DNA of 64,000 bases from Moritella sp. Urea-trap-13 (GCF_002836355.1 NZ_PJCA01000001.1:186001-250000), one strand, 5' to 3'; positions 45,685 to 54,680 are shown, counted from the first letter of the stretch. The notes: generated from the sequence alone by a model not told the origin. Program-made: numbers and translations.

Positions 45685-47076
45685 TCAAGCTGGAATTTCA
45701 ATTCCTTGCTCACGCATTTTCGCTAATTTATAACGTAAGGTGCGCGGACTAATACCGAGTTTCTCTGATACGTCCTTACGCACGCCGTGACAACCAATCA
45801 AGGTTTCCAAAATAATTTGATATTCTTGCTGACGTAATTCGTTACCTAAAGGTTCTGTTGGCATTGTGACACTTCGCACTGGTATTTCAGTCTTAACCTG
45901 CAGTTGTGGCGCCAAGCCTTCTTCAGTCGATAATGTAAAGTCAGCGGCGGAGAAATCTTCTAAAATCAGATCTGCAGTCTTAACCTGTCCATCAACCGCT
46001 AAAATCATCGCGCGTTGGATCACATTGTCTAGCTCACGTACATTACCTGGCCAGTGGTAGATCTGTAATTTAGTTTTCGCACAATCGAGTAACTCGAGTG
46101 TCGGAATGTTGTTTTGTTTACAGTGTAATTTTAATAAATGCTGGGCAATCGGTAAAATATCACCTTTACGCTCAGTCAATGGTAACCAGGCTAATGGAAA
46201 TACATTTAAACGATAATATAAATCTTCTCTAAAATCACCGTTCGCTACCGCTTGCTTCATATTGCGGTTACTGGTGGCAATGACACGCACATTAAGTTTA
46301 ATGGTTTTACGACTACCGAGTCGCTCAACTTCACGTTCTTGTAATACCCGTAGTAGTTTCACTTGCAGGGCTAAATTCATTTCTGAAATTTCATCAAGTA
46401 AGATGGTACCGTTCTGCGCTTGTTCAAACTTACCTGGGCACGCTTGGATCGCGCCAGTAAATGCGCCTTTTTCATAACCGAACAAGGTTGCTTCGAGCAT
46501 ATTATCAGGGATCGCCGCGCAGTTTATCGCCACATACGGACCATCGAAACGCATCGAGTTATCATGAATATAACGCGATAATACTTCTTTACCAGTACCA
46601 CTTGGGCCTGTCACCATCACAGTGGCATCTGACTTAGCGACTTTACGTGCCAAGTTTAACAACTGCTCGGTTTTTACATCACCATAACAAGGGGTACGTT
46701 TCACTTCTTTTTGTGGTGGCACATAACGACCCACCTGATTAATCAATACTTCTGGCGAGAACGGCTTACCGATGTAATCCACAGCACCATTACGCATTGC
46801 GGTGACCGCATCATCAACTTTGGCATAAGCCGTCATCAACAACACAGGTAAATCAGGGTGTTTTTGTTTAATGTTATGCAGTAATGTTAACCCGCTCATG
46901 CCACCCATCTGGACATCACTCACGACCATATCATAGGCTTTTTTAGCTAATGCAATCAGGGCGCCTTCGCCACTATCAACTTCATCACATTCGTAACCAG
47001 CCATTAATAAGGTATCAACCAAGGCTTCACGGAGACCTAAATCATCTTCAACAACAAGAATTTGAGAATGGGACAT
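45685..47076 (-). CDS. flrC: Sigma-54-dependent flagellar response regulator FlrC
   Basis: This 463-residue regulator has a receiver domain (D54 in VVSDVQMGGMSG), a AAA+ domain (Walker A GPSGTGKE, sigma-54 contact loop GAFTGA, LLDEISEM) and a Fis-type HTH (VRKDVSEKLGISPRTLRYKL). In Vibrio, FlrC activates middle (class III) flagellar genes after phosphorylation by FlrB. ATG at 47076 has AGGTGG upstream; a GTG four codons earlier is also open. Confidence 0.94.
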   Translation of the reverse strand: MSHSQILVVEDDLGLREALVDTLLMAGYECDEVDSGEGALIALAKKAYDMVVSDVQMGGMSGLTLLHNIKQKHPDLPVLLMTAYAKVDDAVTAMRNGAVDYIGKPFSPEVLINQVGRYVPPQKEVKRTPCYGDVKTEQLLNLARKVAKSDATVMVTGPSGTGKEVLSRYIHDNSMRFDGPYVAINCAAIPDNMLEATLFGYEKGAFTGAIQACPGKFEQAQNGTILLDEISEMNLALQVKLLRVLQEREVERLGSRKTIKLNVRVIATSNRNMKQAVANGDFREDLYYRLNVFPLAWLPLTERKGDILPIAQHLLKLHCKQNNIPTLELLDCAKTKLQIYHWPGNVRELDNVIQRAMILAVDGQVKTADLILEDFSAADFTLSTEEGLAPQLQVKTEIPVRSVTMPTEPLGNELRQQEYQIILETLIGCHGVRKDVSEKLGISPRTLRYKLAKMREQGIEIPA

Positions 47077-47080
47077 ACTA

Positions 47081-48136
47081 TTATCCACCTATTACCATTG
47101 GTTGCGGTTCTGCTACGCGATGTAGCGGTACGATTATACTAAAACTACTGCCTTCACCTTCAGTTGAGTCTAACTTCAAACTGCCTTGGTGGGCTTTGAC
47201 TACACTTTGCACGACGGCAAGGCCAAGACCTGTACCTTGTGATTTAGTGGTGAAGAAAGGTTCTAAAATTTGTGCTTGCATATGTTTGGCGATACCAGGA
47301 CCATCGTCAGTAACAATAATCGCCACGTCGTCATCACCGGAGCGTACTGCAGATATCGCTAGACTTGCGCCTTGACCACAAGCATGTAAGGCATTTTGTA
47401 TTAAGTTACCAATCGCGCTAGAGAGTGCATTGCGATTAGCTAAAATTAACAAATCCGGTTCCGGCAGTGTCACTTGCATTCGACTGTTGGTCTGCAACAT
47501 CATCGCTTCACTACCCGCTTGTACTTGGACTAATAAATTTTGTAGCGAGATCTCTTCAACCACTAAATCTTTACCGGTGCGTGCAAACAGCAGCATGTCA
47601 TTAACCTGGTTTTCTAGATCATTAAGACGCTGAATAAGTTTGCTTTGAAAGCGCTGTCTTGACGCCGGTGGTAGATTGGGATTAGCCAGGTTAGAACCGT
47701 ATAATAATGCCGCCGATAATGGTGTGCGGATTTGATGTGCTAATGACGCTACCATACGACCTAATGACGACAATTGCTTCATATGGCTGACACGTTCTTG
47801 TAAATGACGTGTATAGGTTAGGTCCGTTAACATAATTAATTGCCCAGGCTGAGAACCAAGCGTGGTAATAGAAAGTTGTACTTTACAGCCATTTTTCAAT
47901 GAAACTTCATGACCATCGTCTTCTTTCGGGGTAAATGCACGTTGAATAACATCCATCCAACGCGACCCCATTAGCGGCTCTCCCAGTAATTGAATAGCAA
48001 CTTTATTGACTTCAATGACAATACCGTTGCCATCAAGAATGACCAACCCAGACGGCAGTGCTTCTACTAACTTTTTGCTACGATCTTTGTGTGCTCGTAG
48101 TGCTGCTAATTCGCCGGGATAAGATTCTTGTACCAT
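47081..48136 (-). CDS. flrB: Flagellar sensor histidine kinase FlrB
   Basis: This 351-residue kinase has no transmembrane segment, so it is a cytoplasmic sensor. A PAS-like part (ALPSGLVILDGNGIVIEVN) precedes the H box in MVASLAHQIRTPLSAALLYG and an ATPase domain (LIQNALHACG, VTDDGPGIA, GTGLGLAVVQSVV). GGAG lies about 8 bases before the ATG. It phosphorylates FlrC. Confidence 0.94.
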   Translation of the reverse strand: MVQESYPGELAALRAHKDRSKKLVEALPSGLVILDGNGIVIEVNKVAIQLLGEPLMGSRWMDVIQRAFTPKEDDGHEVSLKNGCKVQLSITTLGSQPGQLIMLTDLTYTRHLQERVSHMKQLSSLGRMVASLAHQIRTPLSAALLYGSNLANPNLPPASRQRFQSKLIQRLNDLENQVNDMLLFARTGKDLVVEEISLQNLLVQVQAGSEAMMLQTNSRMQVTLPEPDLLILANRNALSSAIGNLIQNALHACGQGASLAISAVRSGDDDVAIIVTDDGPGIAKHMQAQILEPFFTTKSQGTGLGLAVVQSVVKAHQGSLKLDSTEGEGSSFSIIVPLHRVAEPQPMVIGG

Positions 48137-48174
48137 GGTAGTACTCCGCTAAAAAATTGACTCACACCTAATAA

Positions 48175-48190
48175 TGCATTTAGTGTGCCA
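48175..48190 (-). promoter_or_regulatory. Sigma-54 promoter of flrBC
   Basis: On the minus strand, TGGCACACTAAATGCA has a perfect TGGCAC -24 element, with GC 10 bases after GG. It lies 39 bases before the flrB start and just past the flrA terminator, matching FlrA-dependent activation of flrBC known in Vibrio. Confidence 0.78.
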
Positions 48191-48240
48191 ATAATAATAA
48201 CCTCGTAATACATTGAAATTAATAACTTTAACCGTTTATT

Positions 48241-48273
48241 AAAAAGCAAAAAGCCCAACATCATGTTGAGCTT
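48241..48273 (-). terminator. Intrinsic terminator of flrA
   Basis: On the minus strand, AAGCTCAAC pairs with GTTGGGCTT (one wobble) and is followed by TTTGCTTTTT. It is 20 bases past the flrA stop. Confidence 0.8.
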
Positions 48274-48292
48274 TGTGTTTGCTACTTTTTAT

Positions 48293-49762
48293 TTAAGCTT
48301 CTTTCTGCAATCCATACTTACGCATTTTTTCAACCAAGGTTGTGCGGCGCATACCCAGTTGGTCAGCAGCCCGAGCCACCACATGTGCCTGTTGATCTAA
48401 CGCTTGCTTGATCATATCAATTTCAAATTCAGCCAACATCTCTTTCAGATTAACACCTGCTTCTGGCAAACTACTTGGCATTGAAAAAAAGCCATCTTCT
48501 TGCGGCTCTTCTTCTACGTTCGCAAAAATTTCATCGCTGAACATAGCAGAGATAGCATCACGCTCGGCTAACTCACTGGGAACCTCATGACTATGCAGTT
48601 GAACTTCACCATCATCATTATAACGATATTTAGCCGGTAACTCGCCAATATCAACGATATTACCTGCAGTCATGATAAGTAGACGTTCAATCAGATTTGA
48701 TAACTCACGTACATTACCTGGCCATGAATGTTGCATTAACGATTCCATCGCACGCTGAGTAAATAAGATCGTGGCATCATGCTCTACTTCGTGGCGACGT
48801 AATAACTCTTGAATCAATAATGGAATATCATCAGGGCGCTCTCGCAGTGCCGGACTTTCAATTGGGAATACATTCAAACGGTAAAATAGATCTTCACGGA
48901 ATTCACCGTCGGTGATCATTTTTTCTAAATTACGGTGTGTTGCAGCAATAACCCGTACATCGGCTTTAATGGCTTTACTGCCACCCACGCGCTCAAAAAC
49001 ACGCTCTTGCAACACGCGTAATAATTTCACTTGCATTGGCTGCGGCATATCACCAATTTCATCAAGGAATAATGTACCACCGCCAGCGAGTTCAAAGCGG
49101 CCTTTACGCGCTGAAAATGCGCCGGTAAATGCACCTTTTTCATGACCAAATAATTCACTTTCTAACAATTCAGCCGGAATTGCACCGCAGTTAACCGGTA
49201 CAAATGGACCATCGCTACGTGATGACGCATCATGGATGGAACGGGCAATCACTTCTTTACCGGTACCGGATTCACCCAATACTAATACATTTGCGCCCTT
49301 GGTCGCGACTTGCGTGATCAAGTGACGGACACTTTGGATGGCATCACCACGACCAACTAATTGCTTAATGAGCGCTTTTGATGTCGAGGGTGATTGACCA
49401 AGCTTACTCGCCACACATTGACGATAAGATTGACAACGTCCGAGTAACAGTGTCAGTTGCTGATAAGATAAAGGCAGTTCGATATGGCCGACTAAATTAC
49501 CTTGCTCTGATGCTTTTTCTTGCGCACCAAAGGTTAAAAATGGGTTCATTGGATTGGCATCAAATAACGCGGCTAAATCCTTTTCTGAGTAACTTTCTGA
49601 AGACACAATAACGCTATTTGCAGCAAGATCGATCTTCGCACTGATGTCGATATGAGAATCGAAACTCTGCCAGCCTTCGCCAAGAAAAGACAAGATCGTT
49701 TCTAAATTTTGTCTGCGTTCAATATTCTCATCAATTACAAAAACTGACTTCGTAGTATCCAT
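48293..49762 (-). CDS. flrA: Sigma-54-dependent flagellar master regulator FlrA (FleQ)
   Basis: This 489-residue activator has an N-terminal FleQ-type receiver-like domain that lacks an obvious phospho-acceptor context, a AAA+ domain ([45 protein letters not shown]) and a C-terminal HTH ([19 protein letters not shown]). It heads the flagellar cascade and is separately transcribed, ending at its own terminator. The upstream neighbour is secF rather than fliS. Confidence 0.95.
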   Translation of the reverse strand: MDTTKSVFVIDENIERRQNLETILSFLGEGWQSFDSHIDISAKIDLAANSVIVSSESYSEKDLAALFDANPMNPFLTFGAQEKASEQGNLVGHIELPLSYQQLTLLLGRCQSYRQCVASKLGQSPSTSKALIKQLVGRGDAIQSVRHLITQVATKGANVLVLGESGTGKEVIARSIHDASSRSDGPFVPVNCGAIPAELLESELFGHEKGAFTGAFSARKGRFELAGGGTLFLDEIGDMPQPMQVKLLRVLQERVFERVGGSKAIKADVRVIAATHRNLEKMITDGEFREDLFYRLNVFPIESPALRERPDDIPLLIQELLRRHEVEHDATILFTQRAMESLMQHSWPGNVRELSNLIERLLIMTAGNIVDIGELPAKYRYNDDGEVQLHSHEVPSELAERDAISAMFSDEIFANVEEEPQEDGFFSMPSSLPEAGVNLKEMLAEFEIDMIKQALDQQAHVVARAADQLGMRRTTLVEKMRKYGLQKEA

Positions 49763-50053
49763 ATTACAGCCTGTGCTAAACCTTACTTAAACTTAAAGAA
49801 ATTAATCACCTTAACGATTAACTGTTAAAGTGTGTCAAAAACCAACCTCCGCCAATTAATTGACATGGGTATAGTACACATTCCTAAATCAAGATGAAAC
49901 AGTCACAAGAATTAATTAGAAGCTAGAATAAAAATAGTCAGTGCTATATCACAATATCTACAGCTAGATCCGTCAATTACAGATAAGCGCATGGGAATTA
50001 GCCTACCCCATACGCTATAGTTATCCGTCATAGTTACCGACGACGGCAGTTCA
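49763..50053. other. flrA upstream region without a gene
   Basis: About 290 bases hold no convincing frame. A TTGACA on the minus strand at 49837-49832 has only a poor -10 (TTAAGG) behind it, so I do not call a promoter. No T-tailed terminator for secF is evident, only a small CCGTC/GACGG hairpin near 50025-50047. Confidence 0.5.
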
Positions 50054-50983
50054 CTAACCTTCGCCAAACTCCTCTTTCAACTCAATAACTTGGTAATGGC
50101 TGGCATTGAGTCCCCAAAATTCCGGTAATGTCGTCGCTACCGCTATCGATGACCAAGTACCGACAATCAGACCAATAAACATCGCGATAGAGAAACCATC
50201 CAAAGGTCCTCCTCCCAACAACCATAATGCTGAAACAGTCATCAATGTAGTGCCCGATGTCACTAAAGTGCGTGATATTGTTGCCGAAATAGCTTGGTTA
50301 TTCACATCTGCAATCGCTAACGTGGGTTTTAGAATAAGTAACTCGCGGATACGATCGCCGATAATAATTGAATCATTTAATGAATAACCGATAATCGCTA
50401 ATATCGCCGCAAACACGGTCAAGTTAAACTCAAGTTGCAAAGCAGCAAACACACCAAGCACAAATAACACATCATGGACCAAGGCAAATAACGCCCCCGA
50501 TGCCAAGCGCCATTCAAAGCGATAGCTTAAATACGCCATGATACATAACATCGACACTAACAGTGCCAGCCCCCCCTGTTCCGCCAACTCTTCACCAACT
50601 TGAGAACCGACAATGCTGGTATTTAATACTTCAATATTGGTTGCTAATGGCGCCAGTACATCAGTAATATCCGGAATACTCATGCCAGCAGCAGGCTCTG
50701 CATAACGTAAGATCCAGCGGCCCACGTCTCCGCCTTCAATAACACTGACATTTTGATCCAATGCCGATTGTAATAACGGTGAGATCTCGCTCATGGTAAT
50801 GCTCGGATCAAGTTGTATTTCGGTGATCACACCACCGGTAAAATCCAGCCCCCAATTCAAGCCATTAACGCTGATAAAACCAATCGCAATGAGCATGAAA
50901 ATAACCGACATAGCACTGCTGATATAACGTAATTTACTGTAGTTTTTGTTTTTGTTGCTATTGTTTATGTTGATAGTCATCAT
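50054..50983 (-). CDS. secF: Protein translocase subunit SecF (stand-alone secDF copy)
   Basis: This 309-residue RND-type membrane protein works with SecD to pull exported chains across the membrane using ion gradients. The first helix is followed by GLNWGLDFTGGVITEIQL (D/GG motif). Further marks are GEELAEQGGLALLVSMLCIM, GYSLNDSIIIGDRIREL and SRTLVTSGTTLMTV. It follows secD by 2 bases. The copy lacks yajC, tgt and queA neighbours, so it probably is the second (secDF2-like) set. Confidence 0.93.
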   Translation of the reverse strand: MMTININNSNKNKNYSKLRYISSAMSVIFMLIAIGFISVNGLNWGLDFTGGVITEIQLDPSITMSEISPLLQSALDQNVSVIEGGDVGRWILRYAEPAAGMSIPDITDVLAPLATNIEVLNTSIVGSQVGEELAEQGGLALLVSMLCIMAYLSYRFEWRLASGALFALVHDVLFVLGVFAALQLEFNLTVFAAILAIIGYSLNDSIIIGDRIRELLILKPTLAIADVNNQAISATISRTLVTSGTTLMTVSALWLLGGGPLDGFSIAMFIGLIVGTWSSIAVATTLPEFWGLNASHYQVIELKEEFGEG

Positions 50984-50985
50984 TA

Positions 50986-52824
50986 CTATACCTTCAAGTC
51001 ATGACGAGTATCACGACCCCATATTTTATTAATTAAAGCGCGTGATACGATGATCCCAGTAAACATACTGGTCAAAATACCTAAACCAAGTGTTAACGCA
51101 AAACCTTGTACTGGCCCTTGGCCAATTGAATACAGCACCACAGCAATAATTAAGGTAGTGATGTTGGCATCAACAATGGTGCTAAACGCACTATCAAAAC
51201 CACTATTAATGGCTTGTGCGAAACAGTGCCCTTCACGTAATTTGTCTCGAATTCGCTCAAACACCAGTACATTGGTATCAACAGCCATACCGACCGTCAG
51301 TACTAACCCTGCAATGCCAGGTAGCGTTAATACCGCACCAGGGATCAAAGCTAATAAACCAAATAGCATGATGACATTAGCCAATAAGGCCACATTCGCT
51401 ACCCAGCCTAAGCGGCGATACCACAGCGCCATAAATACCAAGGTTAATCCTAACCCAAGTGCCAGTGCTGAAAAGCCATTTTGAATATTTTCGGCACCCA
51501 ATGAAGGACCAATGGTTCTTTCTTCAACAATTGTCACTGGCGCTGTTAACGAACCTGCACGCAATAATAACGCTAACTCTTGGGCGTCAGCCATGTTACC
51601 CGCACCCGTGATCCTAAACTGGCTACCGAGTTGTGCTTGGATAGTAGCGACACTAATAACGTTATTGGTTTTTTTAGTTGAACCATCGGTATTGCGGCTG
51701 TACTCGCTGTAAAGCGTTGCCATTGGCTTACCAATATTATGCTTGGTGAAGTCAGACATTTTCTTGCCACCAGCATTATCTAAGGTGATATTTACCTGAG
51801 CAGCACCCATTTCACCAACACTGGCCCGTGCATCAATAATATGCTCGCCACCTAATATAGCGTCACGGGCAATGCGTATTGGTGCACCGTCATTATTACT
51901 AACGACCATGCTGCCACTATTGATTGATTTAAGTTCATGAAACGCAAGGCTGGCTGTAGCACCAATCACATTTTTAGCCGTAGCCGGATCTTGTACACCC
52001 GGTAATTCAATACGAATGCGATGTTCGCCTTGGCGCTGTACCATCGCCTCGGTAATGCCTAACTCTTCAATACGACTGCGCATTGTTTGTAAGTTCTGCT
52101 GCACGGTTAAATTAACGATGTCGGTTTTTTCAGCTTGCGGCATGCTCACTTCAACGAACAATCCCGAACTTTGCGTTACTTTCCATTGTGGATAAGTGGT
52201 TTTCATCCGTTTTAACAATGCGACTTTGGCTTCATCCGTTGGCAAGTTCAGCTGCAGGCGATTATCGCGATCAATACTGATCCTGACGCCACGTAAACCT
52301 TGGTCACGAAAATCAACACGTAAGTTATCCAGTAACTGCTGGGCTCTGATATTGAACACCGGTTCCATATCAACATCTAACAAGAACTGCACACCACCAC
52401 GTAAATCCAAGCCTAATTTGATCGGCTTCATTCCCATGTTCTGTAGCCAAGACGGTGCAGCAGAAACCAAGGCTAAGGTAATATCATCATCTGCAGGTAA
52501 AATGCTTTCAAGTATCGCCTTAGCGCGGGTTTGGGTACTACCTTCTGCCAGTACAATAGTGGTTTTATCGACCTCTTGATCGATACGCGTCACTGTAATA
52601 TCATTATTTTCAAGGGTTTGCTTAAGCGTATAAATAGCAGTTTTTGATGCTTGTTGGTGATTAATTTGCAACGCTGGATATTCACCATATAAGGTTGGAA
52701 TTGCGCTGAGTAACATCAATAAGAGTGTGCAGATCAAGGCCACGTATTTCCAACCAGCATAGTGGTTAAGTAGTTTACGTGGTACTTTTGTATTTGATTT
52801 TCTTGTCATTTGATAGCTGTCCAT
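50986..52824 (-). CDS. secD: Protein translocase subunit SecD (stand-alone secDF copy)
   Basis: This 612-residue partner of SecF has an N-terminal helix (about 25-45), then the large periplasmic P1 region starting with KLGLDLRGGVQFLLDVD and including RIRIELPGVQDPATAKNVIG. Five further helices follow with GMAVDTNVLVFERIRDKLREG. Start choice is uncertain: ATG at 52824, or ATG at 52809 giving MTRKSNTK. The first has GGGC 4 bases upstream in a region that could pair with sequence about 100 bases earlier. It is preceded by a VemP-like gene and has no intervening terminator. Confidence 0.93.
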   Translation of the reverse strand: MDSYQMTRKSNTKVPRKLLNHYAGWKYVALICTLLLMLLSAIPTLYGEYPALQINHQQASKTAIYTLKQTLENNDITVTRIDQEVDKTTIVLAEGSTQTRAKAILESILPADDDITLALVSAAPSWLQNMGMKPIKLGLDLRGGVQFLLDVDMEPVFNIRAQQLLDNLRVDFRDQGLRGVRISIDRDNRLQLNLPTDEAKVALLKRMKTTYPQWKVTQSSGLFVEVSMPQAEKTDIVNLTVQQNLQTMRSRIEELGITEAMVQRQGEHRIRIELPGVQDPATAKNVIGATASLAFHELKSINSGSMVVSNNDGAPIRIARDAILGGEHIIDARASVGEMGAAQVNITLDNAGGKKMSDFTKHNIGKPMATLYSEYSRNTDGSTKKTNNVISVATIQAQLGSQFRITGAGNMADAQELALLLRAGSLTAPVTIVEERTIGPSLGAENIQNGFSALALGLGLTLVFMALWYRRLGWVANVALLANVIMLFGLLALIPGAVLTLPGIAGLVLTVGMAVDTNVLVFERIRDKLREGHCFAQAINSGFDSAFSTIVDANITTLIIAVVLYSIGQGPVQGFALTLGLGILTSMFTGIIVSRALINKIWGRDTRHDLKV

Positions 52825-52840
52825 CAATGCCCATGTCTAC

Positions 52841-52927
52841 ATAAAGTGCGTATATAAAGTGTTTGTTTAAAGTTCCGATATAAAGAACTTACATAACGTA
52901 TTTATATAAAGTAAACACATAAAGTGC
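52841..52927. repeat. ATAAAGT repeats in the secD leader
   Basis: In about 85 bases, ATAAAG(T) occurs at 52841, 52854, 52880, 52906 and 52919, with a further TTTAAAGTT at 52867. Several are followed by GCG, GTT or GCA. The segment lies between vemP-like and secD and also includes small inverted repeats such as AAGTTC/GAACTT. The role is unknown; it may be mRNA structure or protein binding. Confidence 0.6.
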
Positions 52928-53054
52928 AGGCATATTGGTGATTAACTTGCTTATATATCCTGACAATAGCGTTATTTAACGCGCTCGTGAAACTAGGATA
53001 GATAAACAGATAAAGGCAACAAAAAAGCAGTATGTTTAATACTTACATTTCTGT

Positions 53055-53531
53055 CTAAGCAGATGTAATAACAGCGGGGTAAAGGCGATGAGAATATAAT
53101 AGATTACTGTCTTTCCAGCCTGATATGCGTGACTTAGAAAAGGACGTACTCGTTAACCAGTATTGATAGAGATTAAAATTGACCGCATAGCCGATCACAA
53201 AAGACGGTGATGGTGGGATCGATAATTCAATTTCGACTTGATAGTCCGGTTCAGGGTTGTTCAACACTAAACGACCAGTACTGCTATAACGGGAGGTTTC
53301 CGTTAACGTAAATTCATAATTATGGCGTGTTTTCGATGAAATTGGCGGTTGTTCTGATTCACCGAGATCTTGGCTAACGCTATTATCTTCATTCACGTTA
53401 ACCAGTAAAGATGCTGGTGCGAATGATGACAACGGTATTTCCGATAATTCTACCTGTGTACTAGCCTGAGCATTAAAGCCCAAAACTATAACAAACAGCA
53501 GAATAAAATATCGCATCAACCGAACTAGCAT
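53055..53531 (-). CDS. vemP: VemP-like secretion-monitoring arrest peptide
   Basis: This 158-residue exported protein has a signal sequence (MRYFILLFVIVLGFNAQAS from residue 6) and a low-complexity middle. Near the C-terminus is SKSRISGWKDSNLLY (residues 132-146). From memory, VemP of Vibrio alginolyticus (about 159 residues) carries HRISGWKETN as its arrest motif, stalls close to its C-terminus and sits just upstream of secDF2; stalling is relieved when export is efficient. Length, signal peptide, motif, motif-to-end distance and gene order all agree here. An alternative start is the ATG at 53516 (153 residues). Neither start has a strong Shine-Dalgarno. Arrest activity itself is inferred. 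Confidence 0.78.
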   Translation of the reverse strand: MLVRLMRYFILLFVIVLGFNAQASTQVELSEIPLSSFAPASLLVNVNEDNSVSQDLGESEQPPISSKTRHNYEFTLTETSRYSSTGRLVLNNPEPDYQVEIELSIPPSPSFVIGYAVNFNLYQYWLTSTSFSKSRISGWKDSNLLYSHRLYPAVITSA

Positions 53532-53564
53532 AGAATATAATTAATCATAAAAAGATAATTACAT

Positions 53565-53594
53565 ATCATATATCACTATAGTTTAAAGAGACAA
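53565..53594 (-). promoter_or_regulatory. Weak candidate promoter for vemP-secDF
   Basis: On the minus strand, TTGTCT (53594-53589) and TATGAT (53570-53565) are 18 bases apart, about 34 bases before the first vemP ATG. It lies just after the tRNA-Leu terminator, so a promoter is needed somewhere in this gap. Confidence 0.35.
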
Positions 53595-53617
53595 GGATTA
53601 TTTTAAACGTCAGAAAG

Positions 53618-53649
53618 CAAAAAAGGCTTACCGTTAGGTAAGCCTTTTT
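53618..53649 (-). terminator. Terminator of tRNA-Leu copy 1
   Basis: On the minus strand, AAAAAGGCTTACC and GGTAAGCCTTTTTT form a 12-bp stem with a 4-base loop and a T run. It separates this tRNA from vemP. Confidence 0.9.
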
Positions 53650-53656
53650 CTAAATT

Positions 53657-53742
53657 TGGTGCCCGAGGCCGGAATTGAACCGGCACGCCTATTAAGCGAG
53701 GGATTTTAAATCCCTTGTGTCTACCGATTTCACCACTCGGGC
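53657..53742 (-). tRNA. tRNA-Leu(TAA), copy 1
   Basis: The 86-base gene includes the encoded CCA. The acceptor GCCCGAG pairs with CTCGGGC, the anticodon loop in GGATTTAAAATCC gives TAA, a variable arm typical of class II tRNA is present, and the T loop is GGTTCGAATTCC. It is a solitary unit with its own promoter and terminator. Confidence 0.97.
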
Positions 53743-53786
53743 TGAGTGATAAACTGTTAAGCTGCTGCCTAACCGGATATGCGCTT

Positions 53787-53814
53787 ACTTTACCTGATTC
53801 TAATATCGAGTCAA
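53787..53814 (-). promoter_or_regulatory. Promoter of tRNA-Leu copy 1
   Basis: On the minus strand, TTGACT (53814-53809) and TAAAGT (53792-53787) have a 16-base spacer. The same promoter module, almost base for base, precedes copy 2, which shows that promoter and tRNA were duplicated together. Confidence 0.75.
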
Positions 53815-53867
53815 TACAAAATATTAAACATAAATCAAATGGTTGAAAATAAGCGCTAATTGTTCAT

Positions 53868-54431
53868 CTAGCAATCATCAGAAACAATCGTAATATCATT
53901 ACCCTCGAGAGAATCGGCTGAACGGTATTCAACGTGACACTTATAATGACCCAGCTCTATTTCTTGCAGCTTATTAGCCCATTGACGAGGTATTATCTTC
54001 AAAGGGTAACCATCGACAAAAACAAACTGGCTATCAATTAACCCCATCGCAGATTTAAAATTAGCATTTGTGACAATATCATTTTCAACCCTGCTATAAA
54101 GTGGATATCCCCATTCGATATACAACTTTGTACCATCAACGGTATTAATAAAATAATGCCCAAGGCCAATATCCCAATAAGGGTGGCCATTACAGTCATA
54201 CGAACAGTCATCACTAATTGGTATATTATCCAACTGTGCTTTTAGAAAAGCTATCTTACTCTGATCTTCTAGCTGCCCCGCAATACCTGATAATGTCGAA
54301 ATTTTAGCATCGCGCTGAAGATTCATAAATTTAGGTAAAGCGACACTCGCTAACACGCCCAAAACGATAATAACAATGACTAATTCGATTAACGTAAATC
54401 CCGCAGACTTACTTTGCCTTTGACTCTTCAC
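53868..54431 (-). CDS. Type IV pilin-like (prepilin) protein
   Basis: This 187-residue protein has a class III signal, KSAGFTLIELVIVIIVLG, with cleavage predicted after G11 and the conserved Glu at position 5 of the mature form. The following KFMNLQRDAKISTLSGIAG resembles MSHA-type pilins. The C-terminal part has four cysteines, in DDCSYDCNGH, HYKCHVEY and the terminal DDC, consistent with disulfide loops. No pilus assembly genes are nearby. It stands alone between two identical tRNA-Leu units, suggesting it arrived or was carried with tRNA duplication. The exact pilus it serves is not known. Confidence 0.88.
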   Translation of the reverse strand: MKSQRQSKSAGFTLIELVIVIIVLGVLASVALPKFMNLQRDAKISTLSGIAGQLEDQSKIAFLKAQLDNIPISDDCSYDCNGHPYWDIGLGHYFINTVDGTKLYIEWGYPLYSRVENDIVTNANFKSAMGLIDSQFVFVDGYPLKIIPRQWANKLQEIELGHYKCHVEYRSADSLEGNDITIVSDDC

Positions 54432-54653
54432 TACGGCCTATAAAATACTATATGATGAAATAAAGACCGCATTATACGTATGGTTTAATAAAATAATATA
54501 ACGAATAAAAATATAATTAAGCTGCATCTGTAAACAATAGCAGACATAAAACCGTTAAACCTTTATTTTACGAATAATAACTTGGAATTTCAGTGGTATA
54601 GAAGATGATGATAAATCAGGGCATGAATAAGGATTAACTAAATTACAGACATA

Positions 54654-54680
54654 AAAAAACCAGCTATAGCTGGTTTTTTT
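54654..54680 (-). terminator. Terminator of tRNA-Leu copy 2
   Basis: AAAAAACCAGCTATAGCTGG continues as TTTTTT, a perfect palindromic stem CCAGCTA/TAGCTGG with A and T runs on each side, active in either direction. Confidence 0.85.

Noticed and set aside
19812-49762. Sigma-28 (TAAAG-N15-GCCGATAA type) promoters within the flagellar block
   Set aside because: I found no intergenic match; the only GCCGATAA I noticed is inside flhF on the opposite strand.
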